From Nitrospira defluvii (GTDB taxonomy: Bacteria; Nitrospirota; Nitrospiria; Nitrospirales; Nitrospiraceae), in assembly GCA_016199015.1 (NCBI GenBank), contig JACQHN010000386.1, forward strand, positions 1 to 5,234: 5,234 nt of DNA, written 5' to 3'. Made by a program: the position numbers and the translations under genes. This document shows positions 1 to 5,068 of this stretch, one piece after another (within the stretch, counting starts at the first letter, position 1; each line of letters begins with the position of its first letter). The notes below the pieces were generated by a model. That model had not been told where the DNA came from, did no database searches, and saw only the letters and a list, made by a program, of their open reading frames with translations.

Positions 1-214
1 CATCAAGCTGCTGTGCCGCCCGGACAGCGGAGCACTCCTGGGCGCGCAGATCGTGGGGCCGCATGCGGCGGAACTGATTCATGAACTTCTCGCGGTGATG
101 TATTTTCACGGGACGGCGCAGGATCTCCTGCGCATTCCGCACTATCATCCAACATTAGCGGAAATTGTGACCTATCCGGCTGAATCCATCGTCGAGCAGA
201 TGAACCAATCATGA
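1..214 (+). CDS. C-terminus of FAD-dependent pyridine nucleotide-disulfide oxidoreductase (dihydrolipoyl dehydrogenase-like), partial
   Basis: This is the last 70 codons of a gene that begins before the window; base 1 is the third base of a split codon and the stop is TGA at 212-214. The visible residues match the C-terminal dimerisation domain of the family that includes dihydrolipoamide dehydrogenase, mercuric reductase and soluble transhydrogenase. A GALLGAQIVGPHAAELIHE stretch is followed by IPHYHPTLAEI. In the family, the His and Glu of the HPTxxE motif form the catalytic dyad contributed to the partner subunit's active site, and both are present here. The FAD and NAD(P) domains and the redox-active CxxxxC pair lie outside the window, so the substrate cannot be named. 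The stop overlaps the next start as ATGA, which points to co-transcription and translational coupling. Confidence 0.88.
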   Translation, partial: IKLLCRPDSGALLGAQIVGPHAAELIHELLAVMYFHGTAQDLLRIPHYHPTLAEIVTYPAESIVEQMNQS

Positions 215-894
215 CGCACAGAGGCCTTGTCCCTTTGTCCGCGCTCTTGGTATTGATGACCCTGTCGTGCGGGCAACAGACGTGGGACGCGGCCATGCAG
301 GCCGGAGACGCGGCATTACAGCGCGGGCAGTATCAGGAAGCTGAACAGATTTTTTCTGCGGCTGTCCACAAAGCGGAAGAGTTTGGTCGTCACGATCGGC
401 GGGTCGCGGTGACGCTCGCCCATCTGGCGCAAACCTATAGCGCACAGGGGAAATTTGTCGAGGCCGAACCGGTCTACCTGGAGGCGCTCAAGATCTACCA
501 AGACGTGCACGGCGAGAACCATCTGGATGTGGCCGCGATGTTGAACAACCTTGGGGTCCTGCATCGCAAGCACGGACAATATGCCGATGCGCAGCGGCTC
601 TTGACCCGGGCGCTCGCGATCAAGGAGCAACTCCTGGGACCGGATCATTTGGAGGTGGCGTTGGCGCTGAGCAACTTGGCCGCAATGCATCTGGCTCAGG
701 GTAACTGGGATCCGGGAGCGGCGTTACTGGCGCGCGCCTTGGCGGTGCGAGAAAAACAGCTGAGCCCCGACCATCCTGATGTGGTGAAGAATCTCGACGA
801 CTATGCCGGCGCGCTTCGCAGGCTCAACCGAGATGCAGAGGCAGCGGTTCTGGAAGGGAGAGCCAATGCGATTCGTGCGAAGACGAAGTCGTGA
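211..894 (+). CDS. TPR-repeat lipoprotein (kinesin light chain-type repeats)
   Basis: The product has 227 residues. Residues 1-19 form a lipoprotein signal peptide: a short basic start (MTHR), a hydrophobic LVPLSALLVLMTL core and a lipobox-like TLSC, with lipidation expected at Cys20. The mature part is made of tetratricopeptide repeats. Residues 25-60 form a first TPR-like pair, and three units of exactly 42 residues follow, marked by GENH at 101, GPDH at 143 and SPDH at 185. The 42-residue period with [GS]x[DN]H at the turn is typical of the TPR_10/TPR_12 (kinesin light chain-like) class. Such proteins are usually protein-binding scaffolds; the partner is unknown. The ATG overlaps the upstream stop by four bases and has no clear Shine-Dalgarno of its own, so translation is probably coupled. 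The residue after Cys20 is Gly, not Asp, which by the E. coli rule favours the outer membrane. Confidence 0.9.
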   Translation: MTHRGLVPLSALLVLMTLSCGQQTWDAAMQAGDAALQRGQYQEAEQIFSAAVHKAEEFGRHDRRVAVTLAHLAQTYSAQGKFVEAEPVYLEALKIYQDVHGENHLDVAAMLNNLGVLHRKHGQYADAQRLLTRALAIKEQLLGPDHLEVALALSNLAAMHLAQGNWDPGAALLARALAVREKQLSPDHPDVVKNLDDYAGALRRLNRDAEAAVLEGRANAIRAKTKS

Positions 895-970
895 CTGCGA
901 AGGGATGAAGAGTTGAACCGATGGGATGCTCCGGTGTAGCGTAGCGAATCTGCCAGGGGGGGAACGACCG

Positions 971-1186
971 ATGTCCGATTTGCGAACCAATGCATTGATC
1001 GCGCGCGGGATGGGCATTGTGTTCATTGCCGTGGGATTTATGCTGGGCATTTATGGACTGGAATATCCCGATACGGTGTGGCTGCAGACGGCATTGGGGC
1101 TCCTCGTCACTGGAATGATGGCTCAGGGCTATGCGATGTATTGTTCAATCCGATGGATTCGAGAACGGCGTGATTCGGAACGGTAA
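971..1186 (+). CDS. Small two-helix membrane protein, unknown function
   Basis: This encodes 71 residues with two predicted transmembrane helices at about 12-30 (rich in G, I, V, F and M) and 37-58. A periplasmic or cytoplasmic loop (EYPDTVW) lies between them, and the tail is strongly basic (RWIRERRDSER). By the positive-inside rule the tail, and so probably both ends, are cytoplasmic. I chose ATG 971 over the in-frame ATG at 926 because a G-rich Shine-Dalgarno-like run (AGGGGGGGA, 955-963) sits about 7 bases upstream of it. The 15 extra residues from 926 would also be non-hydrophobic and unremarkable. I do not recognise the family. It lies 76 bases after the TPR gene and 28 bases before the BamE-like gene on the same strand, with no terminator on either side, so it is probably a member of the same transcript. 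Confidence 0.72.
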   Translation: MSDLRTNALIARGMGIVFIAVGFMLGIYGLEYPDTVWLQTALGLLVTGMMAQGYAMYCSIRWIRERRDSER

Positions 1187-1202
1187 CCGGTCGACGTATG
1201 AC

Positions 1203-1208
1203 AGGGAG
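1203..1208 (+). promoter_or_regulatory. Ribosome binding site deciding the GTG start at 1215
   Basis: AGGGAG lies six bases before GTG 1215 and is the only good Shine-Dalgarno near the 5' end of this frame. It supports the GTG over the upstream in-frame ATG at 1131. Confidence 0.6.
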
Positions 1209-1214
1209 AGTGAG

Positions 1215-1661
1215 GTGGCGTGTCCGGTTCGGTGGAGCGCCTGCTTTTTTCTGCTCTGTCTTGTGATATTGTCCGGCTGCGGAGGACCCTGGCGTGATCG
1301 ATATCTCGCAAAAGGGGTCAAGACGCTCACGCAAGACGATATTAGCGAAAAATTCGGTCCTCCGAGCACGGCCAAGACGCCGGTGCTCGGTGGCGATACG
1401 GTCTGGACCTACCGAGTGCCGATGGGAGATCGAGAAGTCCATCCCTGGGATCCCAGCAGCTTGACCGCCGGTAAGAAAACGAAAGCGCCGCCCTCACCCA
1501 GCCCCTTCGGCAAAAGTTTGGCCGGCGCTGAGGAGCCCTACCGAGAACCGCTCTACTGTTACCGGTATACGCTTGCATTTGATGAGGACAAGCGACTCAA
1601 GGATTGGAAACGAGAGGAATGCGTCCCACGCGTCAGTGAGGATGAGGCCGCGTCGCAGTAA
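1215..1661 (+). CDS. BamE/SmpA-like outer-membrane lipoprotein
   Basis: This 148-residue lipoprotein starts at GTG 1215. The start is supported by AGGGAG at 1203-1208, six bases upstream, and by the fact that a signal peptide then begins at residue 1. An ATG at 1131 in the same frame would add 28 polar residues before the signal and overlap the previous gene. The signal core is FFLLCLVILSGC, a perfect lipobox (LSGC) with lipidation at Cys22. The segment 30-67 (YLAKGVKTLTQDDISEKFGPP, then TVWTYR) resembles the SmpA/OmlA (BamE) fold: a short helix ending in GxP, then strands with an aromatic W-x-Y. The C-terminal part has YRYTLAFDEDKRLKDW, a beta strand and turn of the same type. A Pro/Lys-rich insertion lies at about 75-113. 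Proteins of this fold often act in outer-membrane assembly, but this one is divergent and its role is inferred only from the fold. Confidence 0.78.
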   Translation: MACPVRWSACFFLLCLVILSGCGGPWRDRYLAKGVKTLTQDDISEKFGPPSTAKTPVLGGDTVWTYRVPMGDREVHPWDPSSLTAGKKTKAPPSPSPFGKSLAGAEEPYREPLYCYRYTLAFDEDKRLKDWKREECVPRVSEDEAASQ

Positions 1662-1679
1662 AGCGGTCAGAAATGCCCT

Positions 1680-2504
1680 ATGCGAGAAATGCTGCCGGTC
1701 ATCGGCTCGAGTGTCTTTTTCGATCTCCTCAAATCCATCCTGCTTCTCCTCATCCTGCTCATCGTGCGAACGGTGGTGGTTCGCTCGATCAAGCGAAACC
1801 AAACACTGACGATCGAAGCGAAGCGCCGATGGATCGTCACGATTCGCAACAGTATGGTGCTCGGCCTGTTCGTGGGCCTCGTGGTGATTTGGGCCCATGA
1901 GCTGGAAGCGTTTGCCGTGTCTCTCGTCGCGCTGGCGGCCACCGTTGTGCTTGCGACAAAAGAGTTAATTCTCTGTTGGAGTGGCGCCGCTTTGCGCGTG
2001 GGAGGAAGCGTCTATGGGGTGGGTGACCGTATTCAGCTGGGTCTCTATCGCGGGGTCGTGCTCGACCACGATGTGTTTGCGACGAAACTGCTGGAGATTG
2101 GGCCGGGCCAGACCTCACACCTCTATACCGGCCGAATTGTGGTCTTTCCGAACAGCCTGTTGTTCACCAACCCATTGATCAAAGAGAGCCCTTCGCAGGA
2201 GTACGGTCTCTATGTGTTGTCAGTCCCGCTCCTGAGTTCCGACAATTGGCAGGCGGCTGAGCACGCCCTCCTCGAGGCTGCTAAGGCGGAGTGCGCCCCC
2301 TTCATGGATCAAATGGGCCGGCAGATGAAACTGCTGGAGCAACGAAATCTATTGGAAGCTCCTTCTCCTGACCCGCGAATCACCATCCAATTTCCCGAGG
2401 CGGGGCGCATTCACCTGGTGCTCCGGTTTCCCGCTCCGGACCGTGGCCGTTCGCGAGTCGAACAGGCCATTCTCCGACGCTATCTCGCCGCCGTCCGTGC
2501 TTAG
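1680..2504 (+). CDS. MscS-family mechanosensitive ion channel
   Basis: This 274-residue inner-membrane protein has three predicted helices at about 11-35, 56-72 and 75-100, followed by the MscS beta domain. Family marks are SG at 101-102, then VYGVGDRIQLGLYRGVV at 112-127 (the usual xVGDxI...GxV strand pair), then FPNSLLFTNPLI at 156-167 (the IPNS...N motif). After that comes an alpha/beta C-terminal domain. The expected role is a tension-gated channel that releases solutes on osmotic downshock. The pore-lining third helix is odd: residues 74-101 hold no glycine, where E. coli MscS has several conserved Gly. The start is uncertain. ATG 1680 is the first in-frame start after the previous gene's stop, but neither it nor ATG 1689 has a clear Shine-Dalgarno. 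The gene follows the BamE-like gene by 18 bases, so reinitiation is likely. Confidence 0.87.
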   Translation: MREMLPVIGSSVFFDLLKSILLLLILLIVRTVVVRSIKRNQTLTIEAKRRWIVTIRNSMVLGLFVGLVVIWAHELEAFAVSLVALAATVVLATKELILCWSGAALRVGGSVYGVGDRIQLGLYRGVVLDHDVFATKLLEIGPGQTSHLYTGRIVVFPNSLLFTNPLIKESPSQEYGLYVLSVPLLSSDNWQAAEHALLEAAKAECAPFMDQMGRQMKLLEQRNLLEAPSPDPRITIQFPEAGRIHLVLRFPAPDRGRSRVEQAILRRYLAAVRA

Positions 2505-2594
2505 CCTGCCGCGATTATTCTGCTGGTGAACAGCCAATCTTCGTGACCGCCACGTCTGTGGAATGTGCCGTGTCGGCAAAAACTAGCAAAATAT

Positions 2595-2623
2595 TTGGCA
2601 AATGAGCTCTCTCGGAGTATTGA
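2595..2623 (+). promoter_or_regulatory. Candidate sigma70-type promoter for the lysine-rich exported protein
   Basis: TTGGCA (2595-2600, 5/6 to the -35 consensus) is followed after 17 bases by TATTGA (2618-2623, 3/6 to the -10). Transcription would begin near 2630, giving a leader of about 63 bases. An imperfect AT-rich palindrome (GCAAAATATTTGGC, 2586-2599) overlaps the -35 and could be an operator. This is inference from consensus matching only. Confidence 0.35.
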
Positions 2624-2693
2624 TGAGTGCTGCATGCCCGTCAGTTCGACGCGGATTCAATGGCCACATTTCAACTACAAGGGAGGTCTGTTG

Positions 2694-3098
2694 ATGAGAA
2701 GGTCCATCGCTGTCATGGTCGCAGTCGCATGTGTGGGCATGAGTTCGTTCGCCTTCGCCGACGATATGGGGATGGGGAAACTCTCGGGGGAGATGAAGCA
2801 GGACATGGGCGGACTGTCCGACGATCTGAACGCCCAGAAGGCAGACCTGACGAACGAGTTCAAGGCCAAGAAAGAGTCAGTGAAAAGCGAGATGAAGGCG
2901 AAGCGGGACGAGGCCAAAGCGAAAAAGAAACAGGCCAAGGCCGACATGAAGGCGAAGAAGGAGCATGTGAAAGCGAAGACGAAGGCGAAGAAAGAGGCGG
3001 CCCATGCGAAAGCTGCAGAACTGAAGGGGGCAGCCGAAGACACCTTGCATGAGGCCGACAGTATGAAACACGACCTGAAGGATGCGGTGCGGAACTAA
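2694..3098 (+). CDS. Exported lysine/alanine-rich protein with 11-residue repeats
   Basis: The product has 134 residues. The start is ATG 2694, preceded by an excellent Shine-Dalgarno (GGGAGGT, 2681-2687). Starting further upstream at 2565 would bury the signal peptide. Residues 1-22 are a clear Sec signal ending FAFA, with cleavage expected before DDMGMG. The mature protein is nearly all helical and very basic in its centre. Four 11-residue units share a [FMT]KAK[KR] head: F56-E66, M67-K77, M85-K95 and T96-K106, with a 7-residue spacer (KKQAKAD) between the second and third. An acidic, Met-rich start (23-55) and an amphipathic C-terminal helix (107-131) flank them. Eleven-mer repeats are seen in group 3 LEA proteins and apolipoprotein-like helices. 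That comparison is structural and no homology is claimed. It is a single-gene unit with its own candidate promoter and a strong terminator. Confidence 0.85.
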   Translation: MRRSIAVMVAVACVGMSSFAFADDMGMGKLSGEMKQDMGGLSDDLNAQKADLTNEFKAKKESVKSEMKAKRDEAKAKKKQAKADMKAKKEHVKAKTKAKKEAAHAKAAELKGAAEDTLHEADSMKHDLKDAVRN

Positions 3099-3142
3099 CT
3101 CCGATTAGTGTGGCGGCGAGCTGATCTTCGCCAAGTCCGACA

Positions 3143-3191
3143 ACCACGGCCTGTGATCGGGATTTTCCGATCACAGGCCGTGGTGTTTTTT
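3143..3191 (+). terminator. Strong Rho-independent terminator
   Basis: A perfect 18-bp inverted repeat (3143-3160 pairing with 3167-3184) with a 6-base loop GATTTT is followed by G and then six T (3186-3191). It lies 44 bases after the stop of the lysine-rich protein gene and separates it from xth. The opposite strand lacks a T run, so it works in the + direction only. Confidence 0.95.
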
Positions 3192-3198
3192 GTCTCAG

Positions 3199-3227
3199 TT
3201 GTTGCGACGAGTAGGGTCTGTTAGAAT
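3199..3227 (+). promoter_or_regulatory. Candidate extended -10 promoter for xth
   Basis: TTGTTG (3199-3204) and TAGAAT (3222-3227, 5/6) are spaced by 17 bases, and a TG one base before the -10 (3219-3220) makes a full extended -10, TGTTAGAAT. The expected transcription start is near 3233-3235, only about 5-7 bases before the xth ATG. Confidence 0.55.
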
Positions 3228-3239
3228 CGGCCCCGCCGT

Positions 3240-4013
3240 ATGAAAGTCGCGACCTTTAACGTCAATTCACTCCGCAAGCGCCTCCCGATCGTGTTGCAGT
3301 GGCTTGAGCGCCATCAGCCCGATGTGCTCTGTCTGCAGGAGACCAAAGTCCAGGACAGTGAATTCCCTCTGGCAGGGCTCGCTGCGTCCGGGTACGAGGT
3401 CACCTTTCGAGGCATGAAATCATACAACGGTGTTGCCGTGCTCAGTCGCACGAAGCCGGAGGCGGTATGGTATGGGTTCGATGACGGGGGTGATGTCGAA
3501 GATGCGCGTCTCTTGCGGGTCGTGATTCAGGGCATTCCCATCATCAACACCTATGTCCCTCAAGGGTTTGAGATCGATTCACCAAAATACCAATACAAGC
3601 TTGCCTGGTACGATCGCTTGCGGAAGCATTTTGAGACTCATCTTTTGCCGAAGGAGCCGGCGATCTGGTGTGGAGACATGAATGTAGCCCCAAGACCCAT
3701 TGATGTCCACAGTCCGGAGAAACATCTTAAACATGTCTGCTATCACGAAGACGCGCGCAATGCCTATGGGAAGACGGTTGCGTGGGGCTTCGAAGATGTG
3801 TTCTGCAAACTGTATCCAGATCGCCAGCAATTCACTTTTTTTGACTATCGTGCGCCCAGTGCGCTCGCCTCGAATAAAGGGTGGCGGATCGACCACATCC
3901 TTGCGACGCCCTCGTTGGCCCAAAAATGTCAACGCGTTGAGGTGGACCTCGAGCCACGACGCTCGGCGGATCCCTCTGACCACACCGTTCTCTGGGCCGA
4001 CTTCGCCCTGTAA
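3240..4013 (+). CDS. xth: Exodeoxyribonuclease III / AP endonuclease
   Basis: This 257-residue cytoplasmic enzyme is close to the usual length of bacterial exonuclease III. It cleaves DNA at abasic sites and removes nucleotides 3' to 5' from duplex DNA in base excision repair. All signature motifs of the endonuclease/exonuclease/phosphatase fold are present in order: ATFNVNS (4-10) with Asn7, LQETK with metal-binding Glu34, NTYVPQG with Tyr105, GDMNVAP with Asp146 and Asn148, WRIDHI with Asp218, and PSDH with catalytic Asp247/His248. The gene looks complete and functional. ATG 3240 starts exactly at the family's N-terminus (MKVATFNVNS) and has no Shine-Dalgarno; a good -10 lies just upstream, so the mRNA is probably nearly leaderless. 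It is transcribed alone, after the terminator at 3143-3191, and converges with the zinc-ribbon gene on the other strand. Confidence 0.97.
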   Translation: MKVATFNVNSLRKRLPIVLQWLERHQPDVLCLQETKVQDSEFPLAGLAASGYEVTFRGMKSYNGVAVLSRTKPEAVWYGFDDGGDVEDARLLRVVIQGIPIINTYVPQGFEIDSPKYQYKLAWYDRLRKHFETHLLPKEPAIWCGDMNVAPRPIDVHSPEKHLKHVCYHEDARNAYGKTVAWGFEDVFCKLYPDRQQFTFFDYRAPSALASNKGWRIDHILATPSLAQKCQRVEVDLEPRRSADPSDHTVLWADFAL

Positions 4014-4023
4014 CAGGATACTT

Positions 4024-4061
4024 GCCGCAGAGCAGAGCAGTTATTACTCCCACCCTGCGGC
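4024..4061. other. Inverted repeat between convergent gene ends
   Basis: GCCGCAG (4024-4030) and CTGCGGC (4055-4061) form a 7-bp stem around a 24-base loop in the 55-base gap between xth and the convergent zinc-ribbon gene. It could stall or protect the transcript ends, but neither side has a T run, so it is not a typical Rho-independent terminator. Confidence 0.3.
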
Positions 4062-4068
4062 TGTCGCT

Positions 4069-4248
4069 TCACTGCAACACTTCCACGGGTTCTAATAATA
4101 GTTGTTCGGCGAGACGTGTTCGCCGATTCTGTTCTATCAATGGATCGACGATCGATCCGCAATTAATGCACCGCCACACAAACGTTTCCGGGGAAAAATC
4201 CGGCCGCCACTCATCGACCATTAATCCTTGGCATCGTCCGCATGTCAT
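4069..4248 (-). CDS. Small zinc-ribbon protein, 59 aa
   Basis: The ATG lies at 4248-4246 and the stop TGA at 4071-4069. The protein starts MTCGRCQGLMVDEW, continues to FVWRCINCGSIVDPLIEQNR and ends in an acidic/hydrophobic tail. The two CxxC pairs (Cys3/Cys6 and Cys27/Cys30) form a classic treble-cleft or zinc-ribbon site, a fold often used to bind nucleic acid or protein. A textbook Shine-Dalgarno TAAGGAGGT (4264-4256) sits seven bases before the ATG, which makes this a confident gene despite its size. From memory, microproteins with this CxxCxGLM...WRCxNCGxxxDPxIxxNR pattern are common in Nitrospira genomes; this was not checked. It stands alone on the minus strand, convergent with xth. Function is unknown; a regulatory or adaptor role is a guess. 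Confidence 0.85.
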   Translation of the reverse strand: MTCGRCQGLMVDEWRPDFSPETFVWRCINCGSIVDPLIEQNRRTRLAEQLLLEPVEVLQ

Positions 4249-4255
4249 GGCTGCT

Positions 4256-4264
4256 ACCTCCTTA
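4256..4264 (-). promoter_or_regulatory. Perfect Shine-Dalgarno of the zinc-ribbon gene
   Basis: On the minus strand this reads TAAGGAGGT, fully complementary to the anti-SD core, with a 7-base spacing to ATG 4248. It is the strongest ribosome binding site in the window. Confidence 0.85.
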
Positions 4265-4271
4265 GGATTGT

Positions 4272-4290
4272 GCCCTCATTGCGTGAGGGC
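4272..4290 (-). promoter_or_regulatory. 5'-UTR hairpin upstream of the zinc-ribbon gene
   Basis: GCCCTCA (4272-4278) and TGAGGGC (4284-4290) form a perfect 7-bp stem with a 5-base loop. It ends seven bases before the Shine-Dalgarno of the minus-strand gene. No T run follows on either strand, so it is more likely an mRNA-stabilising or regulatory element than a terminator. Confidence 0.5.
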
Positions 4291-4324
4291 CGTGCCCATG
4301 TGAGGAAGAGAATAGCAATGCGAG

Positions 4325-4353
4325 ATTAGAGCGGTGTTAGTGAGACGTTAAAA
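4325..4353 (-). promoter_or_regulatory. Candidate promoter for the zinc-ribbon gene
   Basis: On the minus strand TTTTAA (4353-4348) and TCTAAT (4330-4325, 5/6 to the -10) are 17 bases apart. Transcription would start near 4318, giving a leader of about 70 bases that includes the hairpin at 4272-4290. The -35 is poor, so this is tentative. Confidence 0.3.
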
Positions 4354-4636
4354 CAATTTAATCCTGATTTCTTCGCAATATCAGGGCGTTCATGATGCGC
4401 GCTTGTACAAATTAAGAAATCGGTGAGAGTGTTCTGTCTAAAAATGGCAGTGACATGAGAGGCAGAATGTAGATAATGCAGCCTCACTGTATCCCTGCAA
4501 CGCCATGAATTGTGCTGATGTCCGGCAGGCGCAGAACCGTCGAGTTTCTTGACAGAACTTTCGATGATCCTTTATCGGTGGGGCTGGTGCTCCATGGGTT
4601 GTGTGTAGATGTGTTCAGTATCTGTCGTGGTAAGAA

Positions 4637-4646
4637 TTCCTAGGAA
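4637..4646. promoter_or_regulatory. 10-bp perfect palindrome, possible operator
   Basis: TTCCTAGGAA is a perfect palindrome seven bases upstream of the candidate -35 of the hxsA-like gene. Its position suits an activator or repressor site, but no known binding consensus is claimed. Confidence 0.3.
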
Positions 4647-4653
4647 GTGAGAG

Positions 4654-4682
4654 TAGCAAAGAGAGTTCCGGGGGTCTATAAT
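4654..4682 (+). promoter_or_regulatory. Candidate promoter for the hxsA-like gene
   Basis: A perfect -10 TATAAT (4677-4682) is preceded, 17 bases upstream, by a weak -35 TAGCAA (4654-4659, 3/6). Transcription would begin near 4689, about 41 bases before ATG 4730. The weak -35 beside a palindrome suggests the promoter may need an activator. Confidence 0.5.
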
Positions 4683-4729
4683 TGCCCTCCAAGGTAGCGG
4701 CCCATCCGGATCTTCAAGGAGCAAGAAGT

Positions 4730-5032
4730 ATGAGCTCTAAGAAATTTCTCATCCCGGTTGGAGCGGCTGTGGCTGCGTTACTGCCAGTCGGGGCACAGGC
4801 TGTCCCCACCTCACAACAGACATCTGATGTCGCGCTTGGGTACAGAACCTCGCCAGCGGCGGGACTTCAGACGAATGATCCTGTCCTTCAGACCATACAA
4901 TACCTGATTGGATCAGAGGCGCACTCGTTGCTTGTTCGTCAGCCAACCTCTGGGATCCTTTATGCACAACACGGGTCACATGGGTCCCATGGTTCACATG
5001 GGTCCCACCGATCTCATCGGTCGGGATATTGA
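4730..5032 (+). CDS. hxsA: Exported His-Xaa-Ser repeat protein, HxsA-like
   Basis: The product has 100 residues. I chose ATG 4730 because AAGGA (4716-4720) lies nine bases upstream and the protein then begins with a signal peptide. The in-frame TTG at 4682 overlaps the -10 element. Residues 1-24 look like a Sec signal (MSSKK, then a hydrophobic FLIPVGAAVAALLPVG core, then AQA before VPTS). The middle (25-80) is unremarkable. The C-terminus is six consecutive His-Xaa-Ser triplets, four HGS then two HRS, followed by Gly-Tyr. This repeat is the defining feature of HxsA, whose genes occur with the radical SAM proteins HxsB and HxsC and with HxsD; the repeat is presumed to be the modified region. 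None of those partners is in view, so the family call rests on the repeat and leader alone. A plain histidine-rich metal-binding protein is the main alternative. Confidence 0.7.
   Translation: MSSKKFLIPVGAAVAALLPVGAQAVPTSQQTSDVALGYRTSPAAGLQTNDPVLQTIQYLIGSEAHSLLVRQPTSGILYAQHGSHGSHGSHGSHRSHRSGY
4970..5023 (+). repeat. 9-bp coding tandem repeat (His-Xaa-Ser codons)
   Basis: Six in-frame 9-bp units of the form CAY-GGK/CGN-TCN encode the His-Xaa-Ser array. The third positions vary between units (TCA, TCC, TCT, TCG), so the peptide repeat is better kept than the DNA repeat, which suggests selection on the protein. Confidence 0.85.
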
Positions 5033-5068
5033 ACGCTGTTTGGGCGCCCACCTCTGACAGAGGGGCTG

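Larger units (their letters stand above)
4291..4653. other. Gene-free divergent intergenic region
   Basis: No credible gene was found in the roughly 360 bases between the zinc-ribbon leader and the hxsA-like promoter. It is visibly more AT-rich than the flanking genes and has frequent stops in all frames. It contains a perfect TTGACA (4549-4554) without a good -10 partner, a small imperfect hairpin (CCTGAT 4363-4368 with ATCAGG 4380-4385), and the palindrome at 4637-4646. It probably serves as regulatory space for two divergently transcribed genes; a small RNA cannot be excluded. Confidence 0.5.

Noticed and set aside
1131..1214. Upstream ATG extension of the BamE-like gene
   Set aside because: It would place 28 polar residues before the signal peptide and overlap the previous gene; GTG 1215 has a good ribosome binding site.
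2565..2693. Upstream extension of the lysine-rich protein
   Set aside because: It would bury the Sec signal peptide; ATG 2694 has a near-perfect Shine-Dalgarno.
2675..3043. Minus-strand ORF rich in Phe, Ala and Ser opposite the lysine-rich gene
   Set aside because: It is the antisense image of the AAG/GCG-rich repeats; no ribosome binding site and not membrane-like in pattern.
4024..4061. Bidirectional terminator between xth and the zinc-ribbon gene
   Set aside because: The loop is 24 bases and neither strand has a T run after the stem.
4022..4303. Plus-strand ORF of 93 codons over the zinc-ribbon gene
   Set aside because: It starts at TTG without a ribosome binding site and is antisense to a minus-strand gene that has a perfect Shine-Dalgarno and paired CxxC motifs.
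4549..4577. Perfect TTGACA as the main hxsA promoter
   Set aside because: No acceptable -10 at 16-18 bases; the TATAAT at 4677-4682 is a better candidate.
4518..4643. 41-codon plus-strand ORF in the intergenic region
   Set aside because: No ribosome binding site, no recognisable motif, and it spans the perfect TTGACA and ends in the palindrome; length is within chance.
4970..5023. CRISPR or noncoding tandem repeat
   Set aside because: Units are 9 bp, contiguous, in frame and vary at synonymous positions; it is a coding repeat.
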